Of a stretch of DNA of 31,685 nt, positions 1 through 6,576 are shown in pieces. The DNA is from an uncultured Treponema sp. (lineage in GTDB: Bacteria > Spirochaetota > Spirochaetia > Treponematales > Treponemataceae). The notes under the pieces were generated by a model. The model was given only the letters and a program-made list of their open reading frames with translations. It was not told the origin of the DNA and did no database searches. Within the stretch, counting starts at the first letter, position 1. Every line of letters starts with the position of its first letter. The stretch is from contig CALAUH010000072.1 of assembly GCA_937892225.1 (NCBI GenBank), forward strand, positions 1 to 31,685, read 5' to 3'. A program made the position numbers and the translations under genes.

Positions 1-37
1 GCTTGTGTTACAAGGATTTAAGTATATTACAATTCAT

Positions 38-75
38 TTTTTAGCTTTCCCTCCTGCTGGAAAGGACGCTAAAAA
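38..75. other. Nested hairpin upstream of the integrase
   Basis: TTTTTAGC (38-45) pairs with GCTAAAAA (68-75). Inside it TTTCC (46-50) pairs with GGAAA (59-63), leaving a small GGAC bulge. The A/T tracts at both outer ends would allow it to act as a terminator in either direction, for example for a gene lying left of the window. It could also be part of the attachment region. Only the pairing is seen; the function is inferred. Confidence 0.4.
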
Positions 76-90
76 CTTGTAGAAAAGGTC

Positions 91-135
91 GATTGTACTA
101 CTGATTGTACTCTTTTTTGTACAACCGTTTGTATT
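91..135. repeat. Repeated TTGTA motifs upstream of the integrase
   Basis: GATTGTACT occurs twice, at 91-99 and 103-111. The self-complementary TTGTACAA follows at 117-124 and the related TTTGTATT at 128-135, giving four TTGTA units in 45 bases, some direct and some inverted. Clusters like this just upstream of a phage integrase are typical of integrase or excisionase arm sites, or of an operator for the integrase promoter. No tRNA-like core site is visible, so attP/attL is not assigned. Confidence 0.45.
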
Positions 136-188
136 CTTTCTTTTTCTACTTTCAGACTTATTTCAAATTTTAAGTCATGGGAGTTTTT

Positions 189-1559
189 ATGCGTCAATTC
201 TATCTTTCAAAAAACAATTGTGGATATTACAAAGTAATATTTATTGACCCAGTTACAGGTGAAAAGCAAACTGGAAAAAGTACACACACAAAAGACAAAT
301 TTGAAGCAACTATGATTGCAACTTCTTGGCTACAGAATGGAGTACCAGCTGCAAGAGGCAATTCCAGAAACTTCTCAAACAATGCCCTTACTGCTACCAC
401 CCCACTGAACTTACAAAGCATTGTAGATAGGCTTACCCAAAATGATGCACAGATTTTACTTAATTTGATTTCATTAAAGTTTGGATTTAATGTTGTTCCA
501 AATGTTGCCGTAAATGCCATTCAAAACAATGTACAAATTACAAACACAATTACACCACCTGCAGAAACAAAAACTAGTAAACCTAGAATTAAACTTATTG
601 AATACTTAAAAGGATTTTGGGATTACGATAATTCAGAGTTTATAAAACGCTACATTGCACACGGTAACAACATGACAAGGAAACATGCACAGAATATGGA
701 AAGCCTGATTAAGAATTACTGGCAACCATACTTTGGTGATGAAGCATACATTGATGAACTTGATAAAGCAACTTTGGATGACTTTTTCTTTTACCTTTAT
801 TCTGAAAGAGCTTTGAAAGGTGGAACTGTAAACAAGGCTATAAACGTTGGCAGTCGTGCAATGGGCTACCTTTTTGAAAATGGAAAGATTGAAAAAAATC
901 CGATGTTTGGCGTAGAACGATTTAATGCACAGCAACTTGAAAGAGGAATACCAACAGAAACAGAAGTGAAAGCACTGTTAGATCTGAATTGGAAAAATGA
1001 TGTTTATAAACTTGCATTTAAGCTTGGTATTTACTGCGGACTTAGAGCCGGAGAGATTAGCGGACTTCGAGTTTGTGATTTAGATTTGGATGCAGACATT
1101 ATTCACATAAGACACAGCTGGAGCGAAGTGGACGGTTTGAAGTGTCCTAAAAATTCTGATGTAAGAGATTTGCCAATTGACCATACTACCCTTTTACAAC
1201 TTGAAAGCCTTGCAAAAGAAAACCCAAATTATTCTGACATGAGCTTTGTATTTTTCTCAAACGTAAAACCAGAACAGCCTTACTGGCCGTCTTATTACAG
1301 TGACGGACTTTATGAAGCTTTGGAACTGATTGGAATTAGTGAAGAACAACGAAAAGAAAGAAACATTGTTTTTCACAGTTTAAGACATTTCTGTGCAACA
1401 ATTTTAAGCCAGAGAACAGACCTTAAAACAGTTCAGGCATTTATGGGACACAGAACAGAAGAAATGTCTAAGCATTATTCAGACCATGAGACACAGGAAA
1501 AATTAAAGAACATGAAAAATATTATGCAAGTTACTTGGAAAGAAATAATGAGCGCTTAA
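189..1559 (+). CDS. int: Phage tyrosine recombinase (integrase)
   Basis: This is a site-specific recombinase expected to integrate and excise the phage. The C-terminal catalytic domain shows the family residues in order: Arg in the GLRAGEISGLR motif (about residue 286), HxxR in HSLRHFCATI (about 396-399), His in MGHRT (about 421) and the nucleophile Tyr in KHYSDH (about 430). A core-binding SAM-like domain precedes it (about residues 135-245), and the N-terminal part resembles an arm-binding domain. I chose ATG 189 because GGGAG at 179-183 sits five bases upstream; the in-frame ATG at 177 has no ribosome site. All catalytic residues are present, so the enzyme looks intact. It lies at the left edge of the phage genes, next to a cargo block, as is usual for integrases. 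Confidence 0.95.
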   Translation: MRQFYLSKNNCGYYKVIFIDPVTGEKQTGKSTHTKDKFEATMIATSWLQNGVPAARGNSRNFSNNALTATTPLNLQSIVDRLTQNDAQILLNLISLKFGFNVVPNVAVNAIQNNVQITNTITPPAETKTSKPRIKLIEYLKGFWDYDNSEFIKRYIAHGNNMTRKHAQNMESLIKNYWQPYFGDEAYIDELDKATLDDFFFYLYSERALKGGTVNKAINVGSRAMGYLFENGKIEKNPMFGVERFNAQQLERGIPTETEVKALLDLNWKNDVYKLAFKLGIYCGLRAGEISGLRVCDLDLDADIIHIRHSWSEVDGLKCPKNSDVRDLPIDHTTLLQLESLAKENPNYSDMSFVFFSNVKPEQPYWPSYYSDGLYEALELIGISEEQRKERNIVFHSLRHFCATILSQRTDLKTVQAFMGHRTEEMSKHYSDHETQEKLKNMKNIMQVTWKEIMSA

Positions 1560-1566
1560 AAAAAAA

Positions 1567-1592
1567 CGTCTAACAGAATTACCTGTTAGACG
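1567..1592 (-). terminator. Intrinsic terminator of the GHKL operon
   Basis: CGTCTAACAG (1567-1576) and CTGTTAGACG (1583-1592) form a perfect 10-bp stem with a six-base loop. On the minus strand the stem is followed by a run of seven T (A-run at 1560-1566), a classic intrinsic terminator for the minus-strand genes ending at 1613. In the plus direction there is no T-run, so it would stop integrase transcripts less well. Confidence 0.8.
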
Positions 1593-1612
1593 TAAACAAA
1601 CAAGGAGATAGT

Positions 1613-2284
1613 TTATAATTCTTCCAACTGTGTAAAATTATTTGTAGGAATTTTTATTGTTGCAACAGTTTCATTTTCTGTGAGATTAAAAAACAATGAC
1701 TTTGTATTTCTTGATATTTTCTTAAGCATTAAAATTATGCTGATAAGACCAAGCCCACAACCTTCTGTTTCGTCAATGTCGTTTACTGCATCTTCAAGAC
1801 TTGTATAATTTTTTGTCTTTTCGATTTTTTCATTTATTCGATTTAATTCAACTTCTGTAATTTTTGTATTATTTGATACTTGTAATAAAATATCATCGTT
1901 TACAGACAATAATAATTTTACAGTTAATTCATTTGATTTTAGATTTTGTAAAATATTTTCTGGATTTATGATTGCCTGCTTAAAACCAACCATTCCTTTT
2001 TGATAATCTGTAGGATTTGTAATGTCTAAATTATTTTTCTTAAAATATATACGTTTTACATTTGCTCGATTAGCATTGTCCAAAAGTTCTAACAAACAAT
2101 ATGAAAGATAACCAAACATATTTTCTTGATTACATTCAGCTAAAAACACTTGTAATATTTCTTTGAACTTTTCTTTTTCTTCGTGATTTAACCCAGTACA
2201 AGAAAATACAACTTCCTCTCTTTTTTCTATCGCGGAATGTATATATTTTTTGTCTTCCTGTTTAAGATAACTTTTGGTATTCAT
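1613..2284 (-). CDS. GHKL-type ATPase domain protein (histidine-kinase-like ATPase)
   Basis: A 223-residue cytoplasmic protein with the fold signature of GHKL ATPases. The N box is ELLDNANRAN (about residues 66-75), with the Mg-binding Asn at the expected place. The C-terminal G box is EGCGLGLIS (about 174-182). The usual DxGxG of the middle box is replaced by VSNNTKI (about 136-142). There is no HisKA dimerisation domain, receiver or membrane segment, so this is not a normal sensor kinase; single-domain GHKL proteins act for example as anti-sigma kinases or in some defence modules. Its ATG lies four bases after the stop of the 100-residue gene upstream, so the two are almost certainly co-translated. 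Its position beside the integrase, on the opposite strand to the phage genes, marks it as cargo. Function unknown. Confidence 0.75.
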   Translation of the reverse strand: MNTKSYLKQEDKKYIHSAIEKREEVVFSCTGLNHEEKEKFKEILQVFLAECNQENMFGYLSYCLLELLDNANRANVKRIYFKKNNLDITNPTDYQKGMVGFKQAIINPENILQNLKSNELTVKLLLSVNDDILLQVSNNTKITEVELNRINEKIEKTKNYTSLEDAVNDIDETEGCGLGLISIILMLKKISRNTKSLFFNLTENETVATIKIPTNNFTQLEEL

Positions 2285-2288
2285 ACAC

Positions 2289-2591
2289 TTATTTAGTTAT
2301 TGTAAATCGTTCATCCAATTTTTCAAGTATTTTTGAATCTATTGATTCTTTATACATTTTTTTTAATTTATCAAAACCAATATGAGTAAGAATAAATTTA
2401 TCTCGCATTTCAAAATTGTTATTGTTTTTGAATATTTCTTCAAACGGAATATCTGTTTCTGTATTAAATTCCTTAAGCATTCCATTTATTAATTTTATAT
2501 TTATTTCTACATCAGTTTTATATAATACATAACTGTATCGTGAATACATTAAGTAAGCCAAAACGGCTTCTGTTGATATTGTGTTACTCAT
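2289..2591 (-). CDS. Hypothetical protein, partner of the GHKL ATPase
   Basis: A 100-residue protein that I do not recognise. It is predicted helical and soluble with mixed charge, and has no signal peptide, membrane segment or cysteine cluster. The start ATG at 2591 has only a weak purine stretch (GAGAG) upstream. It is the first gene of a two-gene operon with the GHKL ATPase, separated from it by four bases, so the two probably act as a pair (regulator and target, or effector and inhibitor). An array of palindromes lies just upstream of it. Confidence 0.6.
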   Translation of the reverse strand: MSNTISTEAVLAYLMYSRYSYVLYKTDVEINIKLINGMLKEFNTETDIPFEEIFKNNNNFEMRDKFILTHIGFDKLKKMYKESIDSKILEKLDERFTITK

Positions 2592-2623
2592 AAAGCTATA
2601 CTCTCAAATACTTTTTAAGAAGT

Positions 2624-2660
2624 TTTGTGCGAAATCGAACGAAGTGAGATTTCGCACAAA
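2624..2660. repeat. 13-bp inverted repeat (hairpin)
   Basis: TTTGTGCGAAATC (2624-2636) and GATTTCGCACAAA (2648-2660) are perfect inverted repeats around the 11-base loop GAACGAAGTGA. It lies between the start of the GHKL operon and the end of the macro-domain gene. It looks like a REP/PU-type palindromic element or a terminator without a clear T-tract. Confidence 0.7.
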
Positions 2661-2740
2661 TAACTATGACAAGTTATTTGTTCATGGTACCATGAACAAA
2701 TAACTATGACAAGTTATTTGTTCATGGTACCATGAACAAA
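2661..2740. repeat. Exact 40-bp tandem duplication made of two palindromes per unit
   Basis: Bases 2661-2700 and 2701-2740 are identical. Each unit contains a small hairpin with the loop ATGAC (for example arms 2659-2665 and 2671-2677) followed by a perfect 24-base palindrome (2677-2700 and 2717-2740) centred on GGTACC. Together with the hairpin to the left this makes an unbroken palindromic stretch of about 120 bases. No protein is encoded here. Confidence 0.85.
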
Positions 2741-2760
2741 TTTTTCTCGCGAAAAAATTT
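2738..2760 (-). terminator. A/T-stem hairpin downstream of the macro-domain gene
   Basis: AAATTTTT (2738-2745) faces AAAAAATTT (2752-2760) around a CTCGCG core, so an imperfect AT-rich hairpin can form just after the macro-domain gene on the minus strand. It is probably the terminator of the CoiA-like/macro operon. The call rests on position and pairing only. Confidence 0.4.
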
Positions 2761-2770
2761 TATAAAATGA

Positions 2771-3274
2771 TTATTTCCACAGACTTGGATAATTATTCTG
2801 TGCAATGTCTATAGCTTCAAAGTCAAACAGAACAAGTTCCACAGATAATTCTTCACCATACTTTTTAATACAATCGACGGCAACGTCGATTGCTTCATAT
2901 TTTGGATAACCGTAAACACCGGCACTGATTAAAGGAAAAGCCACGCTTTTACAGTTGTTTTGTTTTGCAAGTTCCAGAGAGTTTTTATAACAGTTTTCTA
3001 AAAGAGTTTTACATTCTGCAGCTTTTGATTTTGAATAGACTGGACCGACTGTGTGAATTACATATTTTGCAGGAAGATTATAACCTTTTGTGATTTTTGC
3101 TTCGCCAGTTTCACAGCCGTTCAAAGTTCTACATTCTTCTAAAAGTTCCTTTCCAGCTGCTCTGTGAATTGCACCGTCTACACCACCGCCACCGAGTAAA
3201 GATTTGTTTGCAGCGTTTACGATTGCATCCACATTCATTTTTGTAATATCACCACGAATAATTATTAAAGCCAT
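2771..3274 (-). CDS. Macro-domain protein (ADP-ribose / O-acetyl-ADP-ribose hydrolase family)
   Basis: Macro domains bind ADP-ribose and, in the MacroD/YmdB branch, hydrolyse O-acetyl-ADP-ribose or remove mono-ADP-ribose from proteins or nucleic acid. The whole 167-residue protein is one macro domain. RGDIT is at about 7-11, NAANKSLLGGGGVDGAIH at about 20-37 (the catalytic Asn/Asp-containing loop) and the phosphate loop ISAGVYGYP at about 116-124. I prefer ATG 3274 because it begins the normal family N-terminus (ALIIIRGDI); an in-frame GTG at 3292 would add six residues. It starts within about 20 bases of the end of the CoiA-like gene and is surely co-transcribed with it. In phage cargo such a protein could serve as an antitoxin or counter-defence against ADP-ribosylation; that role is inferred. 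Confidence 0.9.
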   Translation of the reverse strand: MALIIIRGDITKMNVDAIVNAANKSLLGGGGVDGAIHRAAGKELLEECRTLNGCETGEAKITKGYNLPAKYVIHTVGPVYSKSKAAECKTLLENCYKNSLELAKQNNCKSVAFPLISAGVYGYPKYEAIDVAVDCIKKYGEELSVELVLFDFEAIDIAQNNYPSLWK

Positions 3275-3294
3275 AGTATATTTATTATACACTA

Positions 3295-4188
3295 TTATCT
3301 TCTTGTAGTAGTAAAAACCTTATTTATTTTTCCTTTTGTATATTTGTTAAAATAATCATTAGTTTCTTGAATTGTCATAAATCTATTTTCGTTTACATTA
3401 GCACGTAAAAACCAAAATGGAAAAGGTTCTGAAAAATTTCTATAACCTAAACAGCAATAACCTTTTTCTTCTGGTACATAACAAGAAAGAAAACAGTTTT
3501 TACATTCATTTTCTTTTACACTACGCATTGTTATAGACCGACCCATTTGTATTATTTTCATAGGACAATGTTGAATAATCCCACTTTTTGGTACTTGTAA
3601 TTTACCATTTTGAAGAATTATATTTTTCTTTTGATTTATATAACCTTGCATTATTTCATAATTATAAATAAGGGTCATATTTTCAGATTTATACAATTCT
3701 TGTTTTATTTCTTCTTTCAAAGTTGATGTAACATTAGACAAATTTACTTCAATTGTAGTTAATCTATGTTGTTCAATTTTTTTGTATTTTTCATCATCGA
3801 CTGGATGTGTTACATATATTTCAATTGCAATTGGATGCCCGTCAAGTGTTACATATAAATCTGGTTGTATGTCACCAAGATTTTTTTCGACTTCAACATT
3901 TTGAATTTCTAAAGGTTTATTTTCATTATCAAACAAAGGTATTTTCTTTTCTTCCAGTATTATTTCTTTAGCCAATTGATGAATTACTGTTTCAACACCT
4001 TTTACACAGTCCGAACCAGGTTGATGTGCAAAGCTATGTTCTTTTATTGTTCCACCATTGCGGGCATTTAATGGCTGCTTACAACTAGGACACAAACAAT
4101 TACATGCATACCCATTTGGAACATCATCTATAAATACATATTGATTCTCTTGATTAAGAGCATATTTTAATAATATTTGGTGAACCAT
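3295..4188 (-). CDS. CoiA-like protein: zinc-binding N-terminus plus nuclease-like domain
   Basis: A 297-residue protein with the architecture of the CoiA-like family. The N-terminal Cys/His cluster is C29, C31, C33, C36, H51, H55 and C61. A PD-(D/E)XK-like core follows, with IQPDLYV (Asp110) then PIAIEIYVTHPVDDEKY (Glu123). A second Cys-rich patch lies in the C-terminal third (CKNCFLSC and CC). The usual catalytic Lys after the Glu is a Tyr, a variation also seen among divergent members, so nuclease activity is uncertain. The start has a good site (AAAGAGG before ATG). It is the first gene of an operon with the macro-domain protein. CoiA itself acts in competence; here, in phage cargo, a nucleic-acid-targeting defence role is a reasonable inference. 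Confidence 0.7.
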   Translation of the reverse strand: MVHQILLKYALNQENQYVFIDDVPNGYACNCLCPSCKQPLNARNGGTIKEHSFAHQPGSDCVKGVETVIHQLAKEIILEEKKIPLFDNENKPLEIQNVEVEKNLGDIQPDLYVTLDGHPIAIEIYVTHPVDDEKYKKIEQHRLTTIEVNLSNVTSTLKEEIKQELYKSENMTLIYNYEIMQGYINQKKNIILQNGKLQVPKSGIIQHCPMKIIQMGRSITMRSVKENECKNCFLSCYVPEEKGYCCLGYRNFSEPFPFWFLRANVNENRFMTIQETNDYFNKYTKGKINKVFTTTRR

Positions 4189-4238
4189 AAAAACCTCTTT
4201 CTACAAATATAATAATTTTTTTATAAAAAAAGGAAAAA

Positions 4239-4256
4239 ACATTTCCCAAAGGTAAA
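4239..4256 (-). promoter_or_regulatory. Minus-strand copy of the shared TTTACC element, facing the CoiA-like operon
   Basis: Read on the minus strand, 4256 to 4239 is TTTACCTTTGGGAAATG. It matches the element in front of the tail-hub gene at 16 of the first 17 bases (24405-24421). AT-rich sequence able to hold a -10 box (TATAAA or TTATAA) follows before the ATG at 4188. The plus-strand half-site lies exactly 22 bp from the palindrome of the neighbouring plus-strand promoter. Confidence 0.55.
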
Positions 4257-4272
4257 GAAAACGCTTAACTTA

Positions 4273-4318
4273 GGTAAAAATTTATTTACCTTTAGGAAGT
4301 ACCATTTAGAATTATTAT
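4273..4318 (+). promoter_or_regulatory. Predicted head-operon promoter with palindromic activator/operator site
   Basis: GGTAAAAATTTATTTACC (4273-4290) is an 18-bp site with perfect GGTAAA/TTTACC arms. It is identical to the site at 24393-24410. TTTACC is followed after exactly 22 bases by TATTAT (4313-4318), a good -10 box. There is no convincing -35 hexamer, and the palindrome centre lies about 43 bases before the expected start site, where class II activators bind. The downstream gene at 4348 has a normal ribosome site (AAGGAG). Confidence 0.6.
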
Positions 4319-4347
4319 TAAGCCATAACAAAACGAAGGAGTTTTTT

Positions 4348-4557
4348 ATGGCTGAAACAAATCAAAACATGGATATTCTGAACGCAGATGAAGCTGCTGA
4401 ATATCTTAAATTCTCAAAACCTTATCTTTACAAACTCGCAAAAGAAAACAAGATTCCTCACATTGATTACGGCCGCCATATTCTATTCCGTCGTATTGAT
4501 TTATTTAACTGGCTTGGCTCTATGGTTACTTACGAGAGTGAAGCTCTGGAGGCTTAA
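4348..4557 (+). CDS. Excisionase-family / MerR-like helix-turn-helix protein
   Basis: A 69-residue DNA-binding protein of the HTH_17 (excisionase) type. The helix-turn-helix spans about residues 11-56, with LNADEAAEYLKFSKPYLYKLAKENKIPHIDYGR followed by the wing residues ILFRRIDLFNWL. Such proteins direct excision with the integrase or regulate transcription. It is first in the head operon, far from the integrase, so either role is possible. The start is supported by AAGGAG followed by six T and ATG. Confidence 0.85.
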   Translation: MAETNQNMDILNADEAAEYLKFSKPYLYKLAKENKIPHIDYGRHILFRRIDLFNWLGSMVTYESEALEA

Positions 4558-4559
4558 TT

Positions 4560-4748
4560 ATGAATGTTCCTATTTCACAAGTGATTAAAGAAGCTGGCGA
4601 TTTTATTCGTGAACAGGCTGAAAACAAAAAGTATGGCGACATTACAGTAACCATAACTATGAATGACGGTGTTCCTGTAAAAATTACAAACTGTTTTTGT
4701 GAGCACCTTTCGAAACGTACAACTACAAAATTTGTTGTGAATAAATAA
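4560..4748 (+). CDS. Small conserved-type protein (resembles DUF2292/YezD)
   Basis: A 62-residue protein starting two bases after the stop of the HTH gene, with GGAGG (4547-4551) as ribosome site inside that gene. A helical N-terminus is followed by the strand pattern KYGDITVTITMNDGVPVKI, which resembles the small DUF2292/YezD fold (a two-strand hairpin binding module). Its role is unknown. The tight spacing to the HTH gene and the position just before terminase suggest a regulatory or packaging accessory role. Confidence 0.6.
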   Translation: MNVPISQVIKEAGDFIREQAENKKYGDITVTITMNDGVPVKITNCFCEHLSKRTTTKFVVNK

Positions 4749-4773
4749 AACATCAGGCAAGGAGGATTTATAA

Positions 4774-5268
4774 GTGGGAGAAACTGAAACTAACAAAGAG
4801 CCAAAATGCTGGGAGACGAGGATGATGAGCGAAAGTCCAAAAGCATTTAAGGCTTTTTGTCTGTTTCGTTCTATGGGGTACAAGAGAAGTATCCGCGCTT
4901 GTCTTGAACTTCATAACATAGACCCGAAAAAATACGGGTCTTGGGCAAGGTATGCACGGCTTTTTAATTGGAATGAAAGAGCTGCTGCTTATGACGAGTA
5001 TATGGCTAAAGAAATTGAAAAAGAAATCTTAGCCGAACGCGTTGAAAGACGTAAAAGACAAATGGAAATGCTGAACGGCTTTGATGACATTGTTGCAAAA
5101 AGAATTAAGACCTTGAATCCAGAAGACCTTAATGCTGACGGCGCAATGGATTTACTTGAACGTTCTGCAAAGCTTGATTCTTTTATTACTGGTGCTGATA
5201 AAGAAAACTCAAAACCAGTACAGGGAGAATTGAGCATTAACTTTGTTGATGATTTTAAAGGACTTTAG
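4774..5268 (+). CDS. terS: Phage terminase small subunit
   Basis: A 164-residue DNA-recognition subunit of the packaging motor. The N-terminal half carries a helix-turn-helix-like region (about residues 26-70, SYKRSIRA-type helices ending in ARLFNWNERAAAYDEY), followed by a charged coiled coil (about 70-110) for oligomerisation and a C-terminal tail that would contact the large subunit. It starts at GTG 4774, supported by AAGGAGG at 4759-4765. It ends three bases before the large terminase gene. Identification rests on the HTH pattern plus its position immediately upstream of terL. Confidence 0.8.
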   Translation: MGETETNKEPKCWETRMMSESPKAFKAFCLFRSMGYKRSIRACLELHNIDPKKYGSWARYARLFNWNERAAAYDEYMAKEIEKEILAERVERRKRQMEMLNGFDDIVAKRIKTLNPEDLNADGAMDLLERSAKLDSFITGADKENSKPVQGELSINFVDDFKGL

Positions 5269-5271
5269 TTT

Positions 5272-6483
5272 TTGAGAACATTATTTAAGCCGACAAAAGT
5301 TCAGAAGAAAGCGCTGGATCTGCTAAGTTCCAGCGCGAAACACATTCTTTTGTTTGGCGGTTCTCGTTCTGGAAAAACTACGGTTCTTGTTATGGCTGTA
5401 ATTTACAGAGCTATAGCATACCCGGGAAGCCGACATTTAATATGTCGATTCCGTGCAAAAGATGCGAGAAGTTCTGTTTTACACGAAACGCTTATTCCAT
5501 GGCTTGATAAAACAATTGGTCCGAATAACTACAAGGCAAATGTACACGACGGACTTATAACGCTTTGGAATAAATCTGAAATTTGGATTGGAGGCTTAGG
5601 AGACAAAGAACAGGTTGATAAAATCTTAGGGCATGAATATGTGACTATTTACTTTAACGAAGTGAGTCAGATTTCTTATTCTGCAATTACAACAGCTTAC
5701 AGCCGTCTGGCTATGAAAGTGCCAGGTTGCAAGAATAAGTTTTTTTATGACTGTAACCCATGTTCGCCAATGCATTGGGCTTACAAAGTTTTTATCAGGA
5801 AAATTGAACCTCGTACTGATGAAAAACTGAACAAGCCCGAATTGTACGCTAGTGCAATTCTGAATCCACAGGACAATGCCGAAAACCTTGACGAGGATTA
5901 CATCTCGGACATTCTGGACAACATGCCGGAAAAACAGAGAGCAAGATTTAGGGATGGATTATGGGTAAAGCCAGAGGGTGTTGTTTATGAGAAGTTTGAA
6001 GAATCTATGATTCTTCCTCGTGAAAAGCTTCCTAAAAAGTTTGACAGGATTACAGGCGGTCAGGACTTTGGACTGAATATCGCAGCTGTAAAAATTGGGT
6101 GGCTCGAAGATTGCGTTTATGTTATTGCCGATTACGGCGGCTTTAACATTACTACAAAAACTAGCGTTGAAAACCAAACCGCCAAAGGCTGGTACAAAGA
6201 AAGTTTTGTTACTTACTGCGACCCGGCCGGAGGGGAACGCATTCAGGAAGTACCCGGAGGAGTAAAAGCAAATAACAGCGTAGATGCTGGAATAGATTTT
6301 ATCATAGCAAAAATAGAACGCGGTCAATTTTTTGTTTGCAAAGATTGTACAGGTGTTCTTGGTGAAATCTGGGATTATGCGAGAGATGAAAACAACCAGA
6401 TTGTAAAAGTAAATGACCATTACATGGATGCAATGCGTTACGGGATTTTTAGTCCTGTAACAAACGGAATTGTGATGGCTTAG
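5272..6483 (+). CDS. terL: Phage terminase large subunit
   Basis: The ATPase-nuclease motor that cuts and packages DNA into the prohead. Walker A is GGSRSGKTT (about residues 29-37) and Walker B is VTIYFNEVSQ (about 124-133). The RNase-H-like nuclease domain has GGQDFGLN (about 262-269), CDPAG (about 315-319) and a final acidic site in HYMDAMRYG (about 383-391). At 403 residues it is a compact but complete member of the Terminase_3/6 type. It starts at TTG 5272 with AAAGGA upstream. A hairpin terminator follows directly. Confidence 0.95.
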   Translation: MRTLFKPTKVQKKALDLLSSSAKHILLFGGSRSGKTTVLVMAVIYRAIAYPGSRHLICRFRAKDARSSVLHETLIPWLDKTIGPNNYKANVHDGLITLWNKSEIWIGGLGDKEQVDKILGHEYVTIYFNEVSQISYSAITTAYSRLAMKVPGCKNKFFYDCNPCSPMHWAYKVFIRKIEPRTDEKLNKPELYASAILNPQDNAENLDEDYISDILDNMPEKQRARFRDGLWVKPEGVVYEKFEESMILPREKLPKKFDRITGGQDFGLNIAAVKIGWLEDCVYVIADYGGFNITTKTSVENQTAKGWYKESFVTYCDPAGGERIQEVPGGVKANNSVDAGIDFIIAKIERGQFFVCKDCTGVLGEIWDYARDENNQIVKVNDHYMDAMRYGIFSPVTNGIVMA

Positions 6484-6484
6484 A

Positions 6485-6511
6485 ATTTTGACATCTAATT
6501 GATGTCAAAAT
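6485..6511 (+). terminator. Hairpin after the large terminase gene
   Basis: ATTTTGACATC (6485-6495) and GATGTCAAAAT (6501-6511) form a perfect 11-bp stem with a five-base loop, followed by GTATGTTTTT. A second weaker inverted repeat (TTTTTCTTA at 6517-6525, TAAGAAAAA at 6539-6547) comes next. The element sits inside the head operon, so it may only attenuate read-through into the portal gene. Confidence 0.65.
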
Positions 6512-6576
6512 GTATGTTTTTCTTAATGAAATTAATGCTAAGAAAAAAATAAACCAATATTAATTATGGAGTTTTA

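Noticed and set aside
1..176. A tRNA 3' end as the attachment site left of the integrase
   Set aside because: No cloverleaf or T-arm sequence could be found; the hairpin at 38-75 does not fit a tRNA.
2661..2740. CRISPR array
   Set aside because: The two 40-bp units are contiguous and fully palindromic with no spacers, and there is no cas gene.
5656..5667. AACGAAGTGAG resembling the palindrome core seen at 2637
   Set aside because: It lies inside the conserved terminase Walker B codons for Asn-Glu-Val-Ser and has no flanking inverted repeat, so it is coding coincidence.
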